Below are positions 1-8,647 of a stretch of 64,000 nt of DNA, piece by piece. The position numbers were made by a program, and so were the translations under genes. The stretch covers positions 62,001 to 126,000 of the forward strand of contig NZ_JFCB01000004.1 of the NCBI RefSeq assembly GCF_000725125.1, in the 5' to 3' direction. Numbering within the stretch: the stretch's first letter is position 1; every line of letters starts with the position of its first letter. Under the pieces are notes generated by a model. The model saw only the letters and a program-made list of their open reading frames with translations, had not been told where the DNA came from and did not search any database. The stretch comes from Streptomyces toyocaensis. Its GTDB lineage: Bacteria > Actinomycetota > Actinomycetes > Streptomycetales > Streptomycetaceae.

Positions 1-1
1 G

Positions 2-139
2 AAGGCGTCGCTGCCCGATTTCTGGTACACGACGGATCGCAACCAGGTCAGAAAGTCGCTGGCCGCCATCGACGCGGCGGCCGGGCGGGCCGAGGCCGAG
101 AGGGAAGCCGGCCCGTCGGAGCAGACCGGGGGGCAGTGA
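2..139 (+). CDS. C-terminal end of a gene, possibly a DinG-like ATP-dependent helicase (5' end outside window)
   Basis: An open frame runs from the left edge to a TGA at 137-139 and gives about 45 residues containing PDFWYTTDRNQVRKSLAAID. This kind of tail (FW-TTD-QV--SL-AID) is what I recall at the end of the DinG-type helicase encoded next to lexA in streptomycetes. No helicase motif lies inside the window, so the assignment rests on the tail and the position only. The gene converges on lexA, with about 146 bp between the stop codons. The last 25 residues are Ala/Glu/Gly-rich and probably disordered. Confidence 0.4.
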   Translation, partial: KASLPDFWYTTDRNQVRKSLAAIDAAAGRAEAEREAGPSEQTGGQ

Positions 140-285
140 TCCCGGTGGCGTGCCACGGTACGCCACCGTTTCGAGCGCATCCGTCACCCGTGGATCCGGA
201 CAGCACAGGACCCCGGAACCGGCGCAGGGGTTCCGGGGCCCGGTCAGGGGGCGGGGCGGCGGTCGGGGCCGGCCCCGCGCTGTGC

Positions 286-1065
286 TCAGACGCGGCGCAG
301 AACGGCCACCACCTTGCCCAGAATGGTCGCGTCGTCGCCGGGGATCGGCTCGTAGGCGGCGTTGTGCGGGAGCAGCCACACGTGGCCGTCCTCGCGCTTG
401 AAGCGCTTGACGGTCGCCTCGCCGTCGAGCATGGCCGCCACGATGTCACCGTTCTCGGCGACCGGCTGGCGGCGGACCGTGACCCAGTCGCCGTCACAGA
501 TCGCCGCCTCGATCATGGAGTCACCCACGACCTTCAGCACGAACAGCTCTCCGTCACCGACGAGCTGCCGGGGGAGCGGGAAGACGTCCTCGACGGACTC
601 CTCGGCGAGGATCGGGCCACCGGCCGCGATGCGGCCGACCAGCGGGACGTAGGACGCGGCCGGCTTCCCGGCGGTGTCCGTGGGCTGCACGGAGGCGGCC
701 TGGTCGGAGCCGCGCACCTCGTACGCCCGCGGGCGGTGCGGGTCGCGGCGCAGGAAGCCCTTGCGCTCGAGCGCCATGAGCTGGTGTGCCACCGAGGAGG
801 TGCTGGAGAGGCCGACCGCCTGGCCGATCTCACGCATCGACGGCGGGTACCCCCGTCGCTGCACCGAGTCCCTGATGACCTCGATCACCCGGCGCTGGCG
901 GTCGGTGAGACCGGAGCTGTCCGCCCGGATGCCGGGAGGTCGGCCCGGGAGGGACCGCTTGGGCCCCTCGGGATTCGTGGCTTCGTTCATCGCGTGCACC
1001 GCCTCGAGTCGGCCCTGGGAGCGGTCCTGGGCAGTGATGGCGGCACTGTCTGCGGTGGTGGTCAC
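286..1065 (-). CDS. lexA: LexA, SOS-response transcriptional repressor
   Basis: 259-residue LexA. Residues about 50-118 form the N-terminal winged helix ([16 protein letters not shown] ... STSSVAHQL). The C-terminal S24 self-cleaving domain has the cleavage dipeptide A148-G149 in RIAAGGPI, the nucleophile S183 in VVGDSMIEA and the general base K220 in EATVKRF. RecA filaments stimulate autocleavage and derepress DNA-repair genes. The GTG start at 1065 is chosen because GAGAGGGG lies just upstream. The reading frame continues further 5' without a better start, and an internal ATG (residue 26) also exists. Divergent from nrdR-nrdJ. A LexA box 60-75 nt upstream of the start indicates autorepression. 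The N-terminal tail of about 45 residues is longer than in E. coli LexA but usual for actinomycetes. Confidence 0.97.
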   Translation of the reverse strand: MTTTADSAAITAQDRSQGRLEAVHAMNEATNPEGPKRSLPGRPPGIRADSSGLTDRQRRVIEVIRDSVQRRGYPPSMREIGQAVGLSSTSSVAHQLMALERKGFLRRDPHRPRAYEVRGSDQAASVQPTDTAGKPAASYVPLVGRIAAGGPILAEESVEDVFPLPRQLVGDGELFVLKVVGDSMIEAAICDGDWVTVRRQPVAENGDIVAAMLDGEATVKRFKREDGHVWLLPHNAAYEPIPGDDATILGKVVAVLRRV

Positions 1066-1124
1066 GTCGGCCCCTCTCGATGGTCTCCCTGCAGCACAAC
1101 GGTAGTTGCTTTCGAAAGGTTGCG

Positions 1125-1140
1125 CCAAACACACGTTCGA
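1125..1140. promoter_or_regulatory. LexA (SOS) box upstream of lexA
   Basis: The 16-mer CCAAACACACGTTCGA matches the actinobacterial and Gram-positive SOS consensus TCGAAC-N4-GTTCGA at 10 of 12 defined positions. One half-site (GTTCGA) is perfect and the other differs at two bases. It lies 60-75 nt upstream of the lexA GTG, where autorepression is expected. Confidence 0.85.
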
Positions 1141-1429
1141 GTGAAAAAATGCGAATTGCCGTACGCAATCCCTCACCGAGGTGTATTGGTCGCCGCGCTT
1201 CCTGCCGGACAAACAGGCCATTTGTTGTACTCTTCACCGCCGAGGTGATGACCTCCGGCGGTGCGGCCCCCAGTCTGCCATCGGGCGCCCCGAAGTACCG
1301 GAAGCGGCCACCCCCGGTGCGGGAGTCGCACGCCTCCTCCCCTTCGCGGGCACGGCATCTCCCTGTCGCGCGGCCCGCCGCCCGTGTGTCCGCGCGACAC
1401 GCGTGCAGGGCGTGAATGTATGAGCCAAT

Positions 1430-1476
1430 CCCCACATCTAGTGGTTGGATTGCGGCAGCAGCCCAGAAGTTGTGGT
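1430..1476. promoter_or_regulatory. Candidate pair of NrdR boxes upstream of nrdR-nrdJ
   Basis: Box 1 is CCCCACATCTAGTGGT (1430-1445), an imperfect palindrome close to the NrdR-box pattern acaCwAwATaTwGtgt. A second related 16-mer starts at 1461 (1461-1476) and matches box 1 at 11 of 16 positions, including the TGTGGT end. The offset is exactly 31 bp, about three helical turns, which is the spacing known for tandem NrdR boxes. The pair lies 108-154 nt before the nrdR start and implies that NrdR controls its own operon. The second box is weaker than the first. Confidence 0.65.
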
Positions 1477-1583
1477 CCCCCCGGTCTCGGCGCCCTCTGC
1501 GATCGCCTATGCTGGTGCTGCTTCGTGAGGCCCGTGAGGCCCAGCGAGGTCATTGAGTCTGCTGTGAGGAGGGTTGGGAGTTC

Positions 1584-2150
1584 ATGCACTGCCCCTTCTG
1601 CAGGCACCCCGACAGCCGTGTCGTCGACAGCCGTACGACCGACGACGGCACGTCGATCCGCCGGCGTCGCCAGTGCCCGGACTGCTCCCGTCGTTTCACG
1701 ACCGTGGAGACGTGTTCGCTCATGGTGGTCAAGCGGTCCGGAGTCACCGAGCCTTTCAGCCGTACCAAGATCATCAACGGGGTGCGCAAAGCCTGTCAGG
1801 GGCGGCCCGTCACCGAGGACGCCCTCGCCCAGCTCGGCCAGCGGGTCGAGGAGGCGGTACGGGCCACCGGGAGTGCCGAGCTCACCACCCACGACGTGGG
1901 ACTGGCCATACTCGGCCCGTTGCAGGAGCTCGACCTCGTCGCCTACCTGCGGTTCGCGTCCGTCTACCGGGCGTTCGACTCGCTCGAGGACTTCGAGGCC
2001 GCGATCGGGGAACTCCGGGGGGCGCAGCGGCCCGCGGCGGACGACGGGGGCGACGGGGACGGCGACGGAGCCGTCCCGGGGAGCCAGGAAGACGACAGCG
2101 GGCCCGACGGGGCCGTCCAGGTCCCCGAACCCGCTCCCGCCGCCGACTGA
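1584..2150 (+). CDS. nrdR: NrdR, ribonucleotide reductase transcriptional regulator
   Basis: 188 residues. An N-terminal zinc ribbon has CPFC at residues 3-6 and CPDC at about 31-34, followed by RRFTTVE. Next comes an ATP-cone domain with [16 protein letters not shown] from about residue 48. NrdR binds (d)ATP and represses ribonucleotide reductase operons through NrdR boxes, and a candidate box pair lies upstream. The C-terminal 45 residues are acidic, Gly/Asp/Pro-rich and longer than in E. coli NrdR (about 150 residues), so they are probably disordered. The ATG follows GAGGAGGGTTGGGAG. nrdJ lies downstream on the same strand, in the arrangement usual for streptomycetes. Confidence 0.97.
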   Translation: MHCPFCRHPDSRVVDSRTTDDGTSIRRRRQCPDCSRRFTTVETCSLMVVKRSGVTEPFSRTKIINGVRKACQGRPVTEDALAQLGQRVEEAVRATGSAELTTHDVGLAILGPLQELDLVAYLRFASVYRAFDSLEDFEAAIGELRGAQRPAADDGGDGDGDGAVPGSQEDDSGPDGAVQVPEPAPAAD

Positions 2151-2315
2151 CCGGCGGTCCGGCCCCGGACGCCAGGTACGGGGTTCCGGCCGGGCGGCGG
2201 CGATGAGAAGACCTGTTGCGGGCAGGTGAGTGGGTGCCCGCAGCATCAGACAGAACACCGTGCCACGGGAACATCGGGGCACTTCAGGGCGTTTTCGCCC
2301 GTACAGGGAGGCGGC

Positions 2316-5210
2316 ATGACAGAGACGGCGAGCGGTCCGGCACGGAGTTCCCGAGCCAAGGGCAACAAGACCGGCAGGGGACTGCGTGTCGAGCGCATCC
2401 ACACCACCCCTGGAGTCCACCCCTACGACGAGGTGGCCTGGGAGCGCCGTGACGTCGTCATGACGAACTGGCGCGACGGCTCGGTCAACTTCGAGCAGCG
2501 CGGCGTCGAGTTCCCCGACTTCTGGTCGGTGAACGCGGTCAACATCGTCACCAGCAAGTACTTCCGCGGTGCCGTCGGCACCCCGCAGCGCGAGACCGGC
2601 CTCAAGCAGCTGATCGACCGCATCGTGAAGACCTACCGGAAGGCCGGTGAGGACCACAAGTACTTCGCCTCGCCCGCCGACGCCGAGATCTTCGAGCACG
2701 AGCTGGCGTACGCCCTCCTGCACCAGATCTTCAGCTTCAACAGTCCCGTGTGGTTCAACGTGGGCACGCCCCAGCCCCAGCAGGTCTCCGCCTGCTTCAT
2801 CCTGTCCGTCGACGACTCCATGGAGTCGATCCTCGACTGGTACAAGGAAGAGGGCATGATCTTCAAGGGCGGCTCCGGAGCCGGCCTGAACCTCTCCCGC
2901 ATCCGCTCCTCCAAGGAACTGCTCTCCTCCGGCGGCAACGCCTCGGGACCGGTCTCCTTCATGCGCGGCGCCGACGCCTCCGCCGGAACGATCAAGTCCG
3001 GTGGCGCCACCCGCCGCGCCGCCAAGATGGTCGTCCTCGACGTGGACCACCCGGACATCGAGGACTTCGTCGAGACCAAGGTCAAGGAGGAGGAGAAGAT
3101 CCGCGTCCTGCGCGACGCGGGCTTCGACATGGACCTGGGCGGCGACGACATCGCCTCCGTCCAGTACCAGAACGCCAACAACTCGGTCCGCGTCAACGAC
3201 GAGTTCATGCAGGCGGTCGAGCAGGGCGGCAAGTTCGGCCTGCGTGCCAGGATGACCGGTGAGGTCATCGAGGAGGTCGACGCCAAGGCGCTCTTCCGCA
3301 AGATCGCCGAGGCCGCGTGGGCCTGCGCGGACCCCGGCATCCAGTACGACGGCGTCATCAACAACTGGCACACCTGCCCCGAGTCCGGCCGGATCACCGC
3401 GTCGAACCCGTGCAGCGAGTACATGCACCTGGACAACACGTCCTGCAACCTGGCCTCGCTGAACCTGATGAAGTTCCTCAAGGACGACGGCCAGGGCAAC
3501 CAGTCCTTCGAGGCCGAGCGCTTCCAGAAGGTCGTCGAGCTGGTCATCACCGCGATGGACATCTCGATCTGCTTCGCGGACTTCCCCACCCAGAAGATCG
3601 GCGAGAACACGCGCGCGTTCCGCCAGCTCGGCATCGGCTACGCCAACCTCGGCGCCCTGCTGATGGCGACCGGCCACGCCTACGACTCCGAGGGTGGCCG
3701 AGCCCTCGCCGGCTCGATCACCTCGCTGATGACGGGCACGGCTTACCGCCGCTCCGCCGAACTCGCCGCGGTCGTCGGCCCGTACGACGGCTACGCCCGC
3801 AACGCCGACGCCCACAAGCGCGTCATGAAGCAGCACGCCGACGCCAACGGCACCGCCGTGCGCATGGACGACCTGGACAGCCCGGTCTGGGCCGCCGCCA
3901 CCGAGGCCTGGCAGGACGTCCTGCGCATCGGTGAGAAGAACGGCTTCCGCAACTCCCAGGCCTCCGTACTCGCCCCGACCGGCACCATCGGTCTGGCGAT
4001 GTCCTGCGACACCACCGGTGTCGAGCCCGACCTGGCGCTGGTGAAGTTCAAGAAGCTGGTCGGCGGCGGCTCGATGCAGATCGTCAACGGCACCGTCCCG
4101 CAGGCCCTGCGCCGCCTGGGCTACCAGGAGGAGCAGATCGAGGCGATCGTCGCCCACATCGCCGACCACGGCAATGTGATCGACGCCCCCGGCCTCAAGC
4201 AGGAGCACTACGAGGTCTTCGACTGCGCCATGGGCGAGCGCGCCATCTCCCCGATGGGCCACGTCCGCATGATGGCCGCGATCCAGCCCTGGATCTCCGG
4301 TGCCATCTCCAAGACGGTCAACATGCCGGAGACGGCGACCGTCGAGGAGGTCGAGGAGATCTACTTCGAGGCCTGGAAGCTGGGCGTGAAGGCGCTCGCC
4401 ATCTACCGCGACAACTGCAAGGTCGGACAGCCGCTCTCCGCGAAGACCAAGGAGAAGGAGAAGACCGAGGTCACGGAGAAGGCCGAGGAGACGATCCGCG
4501 CCGCGGTCGAGAAGGTGGTCGAGTACCGACCGGTCCGCAAGCGCCTTCCGAAGGGCCGTCCCGGCATCACCACCTCCTTCACGGTCGGCGGCGCCGAGGG
4601 CTACATGACCGCCAACTCCTACCCGGACGACGGTCTCGGCGAGGTCTTCCTGAAGATGTCCAAGCAGGGCTCGACGCTCGCGGGCATGATGGACGCCTTC
4701 TCCATCGCCGTCTCGGTGGGCCTGCAGTACGGCGTCCCGCTGGAGACGTACGTCTCGAAGTTCACCAACATGCGCTTCGAGCCGGCCGGGATGACGGACG
4801 ACCCGGACGTGCGGATGGCGCAGTCGATCGTCGACTACATCTTCCGCCGCCTGGCGCTGGACTTCCTGCCCTTCGAGACGCGCTCCGCGCTCGGCATCCA
4901 CTCCGCCGAGGAGCGTCAGCGTCACCTGGAGACCGGTTCGTACGAGCCGTCCGACGACGAGGTCGACGTCGAGGGCCTGGCCCAGTCGGCGCCGCGTGCC
5001 CAAGAGCTGAAGGCGGTCGCCATGCCGAAGGCCGAGGCCGAGGCGGCGGTGCCCGCACCGAAGCAGGCCCACACCAGCGCGGAACTGGTCGAGATGCAGC
5101 TGGGCATCCAGGCCGACGCCCCGCTGTGCTTCTCCTGCGGTACGAAGATGCAGCGGGCAGGATCCTGCTACATCTGCGAGGGCTGCGGCTCGACGAGCGG
5201 CTGCAGCTGA
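2316..5210 (+). CDS. nrdJ: Class II (adenosylcobalamin-dependent) ribonucleoside-diphosphate reductase NrdJ
   Basis: 964 residues. It reduces ribonucleotides to deoxyribonucleotides with a B12-generated thiyl radical and so needs no oxygen. The active-site loop NPCSE puts the radical cysteine at about C366. The redox pair is about C160 (SACFILS) and C377 (TSCNLAS), and PTGTIG is the phosphate-binding loop. The C-terminus carries a cysteine cluster (CFSCGTKM ... CYICEGCG) that re-reduces the active site. The ATG at 2316 follows GGGAGGCGGC. The frame is open further upstream, but that start has no comparable ribosome binding site. Residues about 700-760 are a Lys/Glu-rich linker. Probably co-transcribed with nrdR, with 165 bp between the genes. 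Confidence 0.97.
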   Translation: MTETASGPARSSRAKGNKTGRGLRVERIHTTPGVHPYDEVAWERRDVVMTNWRDGSVNFEQRGVEFPDFWSVNAVNIVTSKYFRGAVGTPQRETGLKQLIDRIVKTYRKAGEDHKYFASPADAEIFEHELAYALLHQIFSFNSPVWFNVGTPQPQQVSACFILSVDDSMESILDWYKEEGMIFKGGSGAGLNLSRIRSSKELLSSGGNASGPVSFMRGADASAGTIKSGGATRRAAKMVVLDVDHPDIEDFVETKVKEEEKIRVLRDAGFDMDLGGDDIASVQYQNANNSVRVNDEFMQAVEQGGKFGLRARMTGEVIEEVDAKALFRKIAEAAWACADPGIQYDGVINNWHTCPESGRITASNPCSEYMHLDNTSCNLASLNLMKFLKDDGQGNQSFEAERFQKVVELVITAMDISICFADFPTQKIGENTRAFRQLGIGYANLGALLMATGHAYDSEGGRALAGSITSLMTGTAYRRSAELAAVVGPYDGYARNADAHKRVMKQHADANGTAVRMDDLDSPVWAAATEAWQDVLRIGEKNGFRNSQASVLAPTGTIGLAMSCDTTGVEPDLALVKFKKLVGGGSMQIVNGTVPQALRRLGYQEEQIEAIVAHIADHGNVIDAPGLKQEHYEVFDCAMGERAISPMGHVRMMAAIQPWISGAISKTVNMPETATVEEVEEIYFEAWKLGVKALAIYRDNCKVGQPLSAKTKEKEKTEVTEKAEETIRAAVEKVVEYRPVRKRLPKGRPGITTSFTVGGAEGYMTANSYPDDGLGEVFLKMSKQGSTLAGMMDAFSIAVSVGLQYGVPLETYVSKFTNMRFEPAGMTDDPDVRMAQSIVDYIFRRLALDFLPFETRSALGIHSAEERQRHLETGSYEPSDDEVDVEGLAQSAPRAQELKAVAMPKAEAEAAVPAPKQAHTSAELVEMQLGIQADAPLCFSCGTKMQRAGSCYICEGCGSTSGCS

Positions 5211-5321
5211 CGCGACCGGGCGCTGTCCCGGAGTGAGTGAACACGCCAGGGCGGTGGTGCCGGGTTTCCGGCACCACCGCCCTCGGTGTTCCCCTGGGGC
5301 GCGCAGCCCGGGCGCGCCGGG

Positions 5322-5855
5322 TCACGCCCGGCGCGGGGCCCCCATCGCGCGCGAGAAGGCCGCCGGGTCGCCCTCGAACCCCTGGACGCCGGGACGGAAC
5401 TCCCAGGGGCCCGATCCCTCCCGGACGAACTCCGCGACCGTCGCGGCCGTGGCCCCGGGGACACCGCCGAAGTCGTCCTCGGCCAGGACGGTGTATCCCT
5501 CGCGGATGCGCAGACCCGCGTTGGCCACCCCGGAGAAGGTCCGCGGTGCCTGGTGCTGCTGGACGACCACACCGACCACCACGCGCGCGTACCGCTCGTC
5601 GAGCCGGTCCAGTTCCAGCGTCATGACCTCGTCCCAACCGAAGCCCAGGCCGTCCTTGCTGTCCCGGTTGAGCGTGATCGTGCCGTCGGGGGAGCGACTG
5701 TCGAAGTGCACCACATAGGCGGGGTCGCCGTGCGGGTCGCTCGCCGGATAGGGGGCGGCGACGAGATCGAGGTCGGTGGAGGGCCCTCCCGACGGACTCG
5801 GGTCCCACCTCAGCGCGATCTCGACCTTGCGGATGCCCTTGTTGAGGCCGTTCAC
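5322..5855 (-). CDS. TerD-family (tellurium-resistance/stress) domain protein
   Basis: 177 residues, one TerD domain. It begins VNGLNKGIRKVEIALRWDPS and has the calcium-binding-type acidic stretch TDLDLVA, the conserved YVVHFDSRSPDGTITLNRDS block and WDEVMTLELDRLDERYARVVV. TerD proteins bind Ca2+ and are linked to tellurite resistance, stress and differentiation in streptomycetes, but the biochemical role is unsettled. The GTG at 5855 is supported by GGAAGGGGA upstream. Convergent with nrdJ (111 bp gap) and divergent from the DUF4937-like gene. It stands alone rather than in a ter operon. Confidence 0.85.
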   Translation of the reverse strand: MNGLNKGIRKVEIALRWDPSPSGGPSTDLDLVAAPYPASDPHGDPAYVVHFDSRSPDGTITLNRDSKDGLGFGWDEVMTLELDRLDERYARVVVGVVVQQHQAPRTFSGVANAGLRIREGYTVLAEDDFGGVPGATAATVAEFVREGSGPWEFRPGVQGFEGDPAAFSRAMGAPRRA

Positions 5856-5998
5856 CAGTCTTCCCCTTCCTCGTGACCGTCCGCCGGCGCATCCAACTGC
5901 CGGACGTCTGCGGCAGGTTGCCCATCCTGCCACGCGCCGGGCGGCGGGGACCGGCAAGCAGTCCCTCCGAGGGTGACCGGTGCCACGCTCCCTGGCCT

Positions 5999-6004
5999 TA
6001 CGAT
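5999..6004 (+). promoter_or_regulatory. Predicted -10 (TACGAT) of a leaderless mRNA
   Basis: TACGAT ends 7 nt before the G of the GTG at 6011, so transcription would begin at or within a base of the start codon. No purine-rich ribosome binding site precedes that codon. A -35 element is not obvious. Confidence 0.45.
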
Positions 6005-6010
6005 GGCGCG

Positions 6011-6616
6011 GTGCTGGTCAAGTGGATTCGCTGCACCGTGGTGGACCGCCGCGGGTTCGAGCGGGGGCAGCGGAAGTGGGCGGGGCTTCTGGGGGAGCCG
6101 GGGTTTCGCGCGCAGGGAGGGGGATGGAGCCGGGGCCGGCCGGACGTGGCGCACATCTTCTCCTTCTGGGAGAGCCGCGCCTTCTACGACTCGTTCATGG
6201 CGCGCTCCCACGACCGGCTCGCCTCGGCACAGTCGGGCACCTTCAAGGACGCCCAGGTCAGACTCTTCGACCACCGCTTCGACGTGAAGACCGGGTTCGA
6301 ACCGCGCTTCACCGACGCCGATCTGCTCAGGGTCGCCCTGTGCCGGGTCCACGAGGAGCGGGCGGAGCATTTCGTCCTGATGCAGGAGAAGGTCTGGAAC
6401 CCGGCGATGGCCGGCTCGCCCGGCATGGTCCGGGGTCTCTTCGGCGAGGCACCAGGGAACGAGTTCCTGGTGCTGTCGATGTGGCGCTCGGCCGCCGAGC
6501 ACGGCAAGTACCGCACGGAGCGCGTGGAGCGGCTCGCCCTGCGGGCGCAGACGGAGGCCGACGTCGCGGCCCTGGCGGGGGACATCGTCGACATGGAGGC
6601 GGCCTGGACGGTTTGA
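6011..6616 (+). CDS. DUF4937 / YdbC-like protein
   Basis: 201 residues, starting VLVKWIRCTVVDRRGFERGQ. It appears to contain two alpha-beta units, each with an aromatic-rich strand: HIFSFWESRAFYDSFM and FLVLSMWRSAAEHGKYR. This suggests a dimeric alpha-beta (antibiotic-monooxygenase-like) fold. I recognise it as the DUF4937/YdbC group, whose function is unknown. The GTG at 6011 was chosen because the region upstream lacks a ribosome binding site while TACGAT lies at leaderless spacing. The open frame continues 46 codons further 5'. Divergent from the TerD gene. Confidence 0.7.
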   Translation: MLVKWIRCTVVDRRGFERGQRKWAGLLGEPGFRAQGGGWSRGRPDVAHIFSFWESRAFYDSFMARSHDRLASAQSGTFKDAQVRLFDHRFDVKTGFEPRFTDADLLRVALCRVHEERAEHFVLMQEKVWNPAMAGSPGMVRGLFGEAPGNEFLVLSMWRSAAEHGKYRTERVERLALRAQTEADVAALAGDIVDMEAAWTV

Positions 6617-6722
6617 TCCTCCGGTCCGGGAGCAGGTGTTCCGGTGCGTCGCGCGGTGGAGGACCTGTGTGACGCACGCCGTACGGGGCCCGCACGATTC
6701 CCCGTCGGGACGTCATTCGATC

Positions 6723-6728
6723 TAGGGT
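6723..6728 (+). promoter_or_regulatory. Predicted -10 (TAGGGT) of a leaderless mRNA
   Basis: TAGGGT fits the HrdB-type -10 (TAGRRT) and ends 7 nt before the A of the ATG at 6735, so the transcript would begin at the start codon. Confidence 0.5.
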
Positions 6729-6734
6729 CTTGGC

Positions 6735-7436
6735 ATGGCACGACCACGGCGCATCGTCCTTGTCCGGCACGGCGAGTCAATGGGCAACGCCGATGACTCC
6801 GTCTACGAGCGCGAACCCGATCACGCCCTGTCCCTGACCGAGCGAGGCAGGCGGCAGGCGGAGGAGACGGGGAAGCGGCTGCGGGACCTGTTCGGCGACG
6901 AGCGGGTCAGCGTCTACGTCTCCCCGTACCGCCGGACGCACCAGACGCTGAGCGCCTTCGGGCTCGACCCCGGGCTGATACGCGTGCGCGAGGAGCCCAG
7001 GCTGCGCGAGCAGGACTGGGGCAACTGGCAGGACCGCGAGGACGTGCGCCTGCAGAAGGCCTACCGGGACGCGTACGGTCACTTCTTCTACCGCTTCGCC
7101 CAGGGCGAGTCCGGTGCCGACGTCTACGACCGGGTCGGCGGCTTCCTGGAGAGTCTGTTCCGCAGCTTCGAGGCTTCCGACCATCCGCCGAACGTCCTCA
7201 TCGTCACCCACGGTCTGGCCATGCGGCTGTTCTGCATGCGGTGGTTCCACTGGACCGTGGCGGAGTTCGAGTCGCTGTCGAATCCGGGGAACGCCGAGAT
7301 GCGGGTGCTCGTTCTGGGGGAGAACGGCAAGTACACCCTCGACCGGCCCTTCGACCGCTGGCGGGAACCGGAACCCTACGGGATCACCGGGTGGACAGAG
7401 GGGCACCGGATAGAGTGGCAGGGCGATGACCGCTGA
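6735..7436 (+). CDS. Histidine phosphatase superfamily (phosphoglycerate mutase-like) protein
   Basis: 233 residues. The phosphoryl-accepting RHGES motif is at 11-15 (H12), Arg in SPYRRTHQT, Glu in RLREQDWGNWQ, and the second catalytic His in VTHGLAMRLF. Members range from phosphoglycerate mutases to broad phosphatases. The substrate cannot be told from sequence. The reading frame overlaps the next gene by 11 bp, so the two are probably translated from one mRNA. Confidence 0.88.
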   Translation: MARPRRIVLVRHGESMGNADDSVYEREPDHALSLTERGRRQAEETGKRLRDLFGDERVSVYVSPYRRTHQTLSAFGLDPGLIRVREEPRLREQDWGNWQDREDVRLQKAYRDAYGHFFYRFAQGESGADVYDRVGGFLESLFRSFEASDHPPNVLIVTHGLAMRLFCMRWFHWTVAEFESLSNPGNAEMRVLVLGENGKYTLDRPFDRWREPEPYGITGWTEGHRIEWQGDDR

Positions 7437-8334
7437 TTCCTCCCCCGCCGGGCGCCTGGAGCGCGCCCTGGCCAGCCTGCGCGGACTGTCCGTGGGCGAC
7501 GCGCTCGGCTCCCAGTTCTTCGTGCCGGTGAACTACCCGCTGCTCAAGCGCGGCGAACTGCCCCCGGGCCCGTGGCAGTGGACCGACGACACCGAGATGG
7601 CGTGTTCGGTCGTCGCCGTGCTGGCCGCGCACCACCGGATCGACCAGGACGCCCTCGCGCGGTCCTTCGCCGAGCACCAGGACTTCGACCGGGGGTACGG
7701 TCCCGCGGTCGGGCGGCTGCTGCGGCTGGTCCGCGAGGGCGGCGACTGGCGCGAGCTCTCCGCCGCGCTCTTCAACGGCCAGGGGTCGTGGGGCAACGGA
7801 GCCGCGATGCGCATCGCGCCGCTGGGCGCCTGGTACGCGGACGACCCGGAGCAGGCCACCCACCAGGCCGAGATCTCCTCCTACCCCACCCATCAGCACC
7901 GTGAGGCCGTCGTGGGAGCCATGGCCGTCGCCGCGGCCGCCGCGCTGGTCGCGGCCCCCGGCGGACACCCCGGCGCCGAGGCGCTGCTCGACGGGGTCGT
8001 CGGTCTGGTGCCCGCCAGGAGCGCGGTCGGCGCGGGACTGCGCAGGGCCCGGGACATGCTCGACTACGACGACGCGGCGACCGTCGCTGCCGTGCTCGGG
8101 TGCGGGCGGCGTACGACGGCGCACGACACCGTGCCCTTCGCGCTCTGGTCGGCGGCCCGGGCGCTCGGGGACTACGAGCGGGCCTTCTGGACGACCGCGC
8201 AGGTGGGCGGTGACGTGGACACCACCTGCGCGATCGTGGGCGGCGTGGTCGCCGCCGGCAAGGCCGGGGCGCCGCCCGCCGAGTGGGCCGACCGGGTCGA
8301 GCCGCTGCCGGAGTGGCTGCGCACCTCGACCTGA
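7426..8334 (+). CDS. ADP-ribosylglycohydrolase family protein
   Basis: 302 residues. The fold carries two metal-binding acidic motifs: WTDDTEMACS near residue 49 and GGDVDTTCAIVGG near residue 263, with GSWGNGAAMRIAPLG between them. The family (DraG/ARH-like) removes ADP-ribose from proteins or small molecules using two Mg2+/Mn2+ ions. Start ATG overlaps the end of the histidine phosphatase gene by 11 bp, which suggests translational coupling and perhaps a shared role in nucleotide or ADP-ribose metabolism. Confidence 0.88.
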   Translation: MTADSSPAGRLERALASLRGLSVGDALGSQFFVPVNYPLLKRGELPPGPWQWTDDTEMACSVVAVLAAHHRIDQDALARSFAEHQDFDRGYGPAVGRLLRLVREGGDWRELSAALFNGQGSWGNGAAMRIAPLGAWYADDPEQATHQAEISSYPTHQHREAVVGAMAVAAAAALVAAPGGHPGAEALLDGVVGLVPARSAVGAGLRRARDMLDYDDAATVAAVLGCGRRTTAHDTVPFALWSAARALGDYERAFWTTAQVGGDVDTTCAIVGGVVAAGKAGAPPAEWADRVEPLPEWLRTST

Positions 8335-8647
8335 GTCCGGCGCCCTCACTCTTCCGAACTCTCCGTGTGCCTCGGGAACTCTCCGTGACCGGTCGCTCGT
8401 TGTCGGGGCATCCATCTGTGGGACGTGGAGCCCGACACGCGCGGGTGCGTCTGCCGGGCGACGACGGACCGGAGGAGAGGAGGCGGAGGTGGCGACCAGG
8501 GACGTGGGGCCGGCCGTGCTGCTCACCCCGGGGGCCGTCGTGGTGTGGTTCGTCGTGGTGTGGTTCGCGGGCCGGCCCGGCGCTTCCCGGCCGACTGCCG
8601 TGGCGTCGGCCGGAGAGCCGCCGGGCCCCTGGGGAGGTGTTCCCCGC
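8335..8647. other. Intergenic region between convergent genes
   Basis: No credible gene. It holds two copies of GAACTCTCCGTG, at 8356-8367 and 8376-8387, 20 bp apart (about two helical turns). A strong AGGAGGCGGAG stands before a GTG at 8489 (see rejected items). No clear terminator hairpin was noticed. Confidence 0.5.

Noticed and set aside
1173..5072. Antisense open frame of 1299 codons opposite nrdJ and nrdR
   Set aside because: High-GC codon bias keeps the antisense frame free of stops. The translation is Val/Leu/Gly/Asp/Arg-rich without domains, while nrdR and nrdJ on the other strand have clear motifs.
8489..8640. GTG with very good ribosome binding site and a hydrophobic peptide (VLLTPGAVVVWFVVVWFAG)
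   Set aside because: The frame has no stop until 10225 and runs antisense to the MFS gene. A small membrane protein cannot be supported without a nearby stop.
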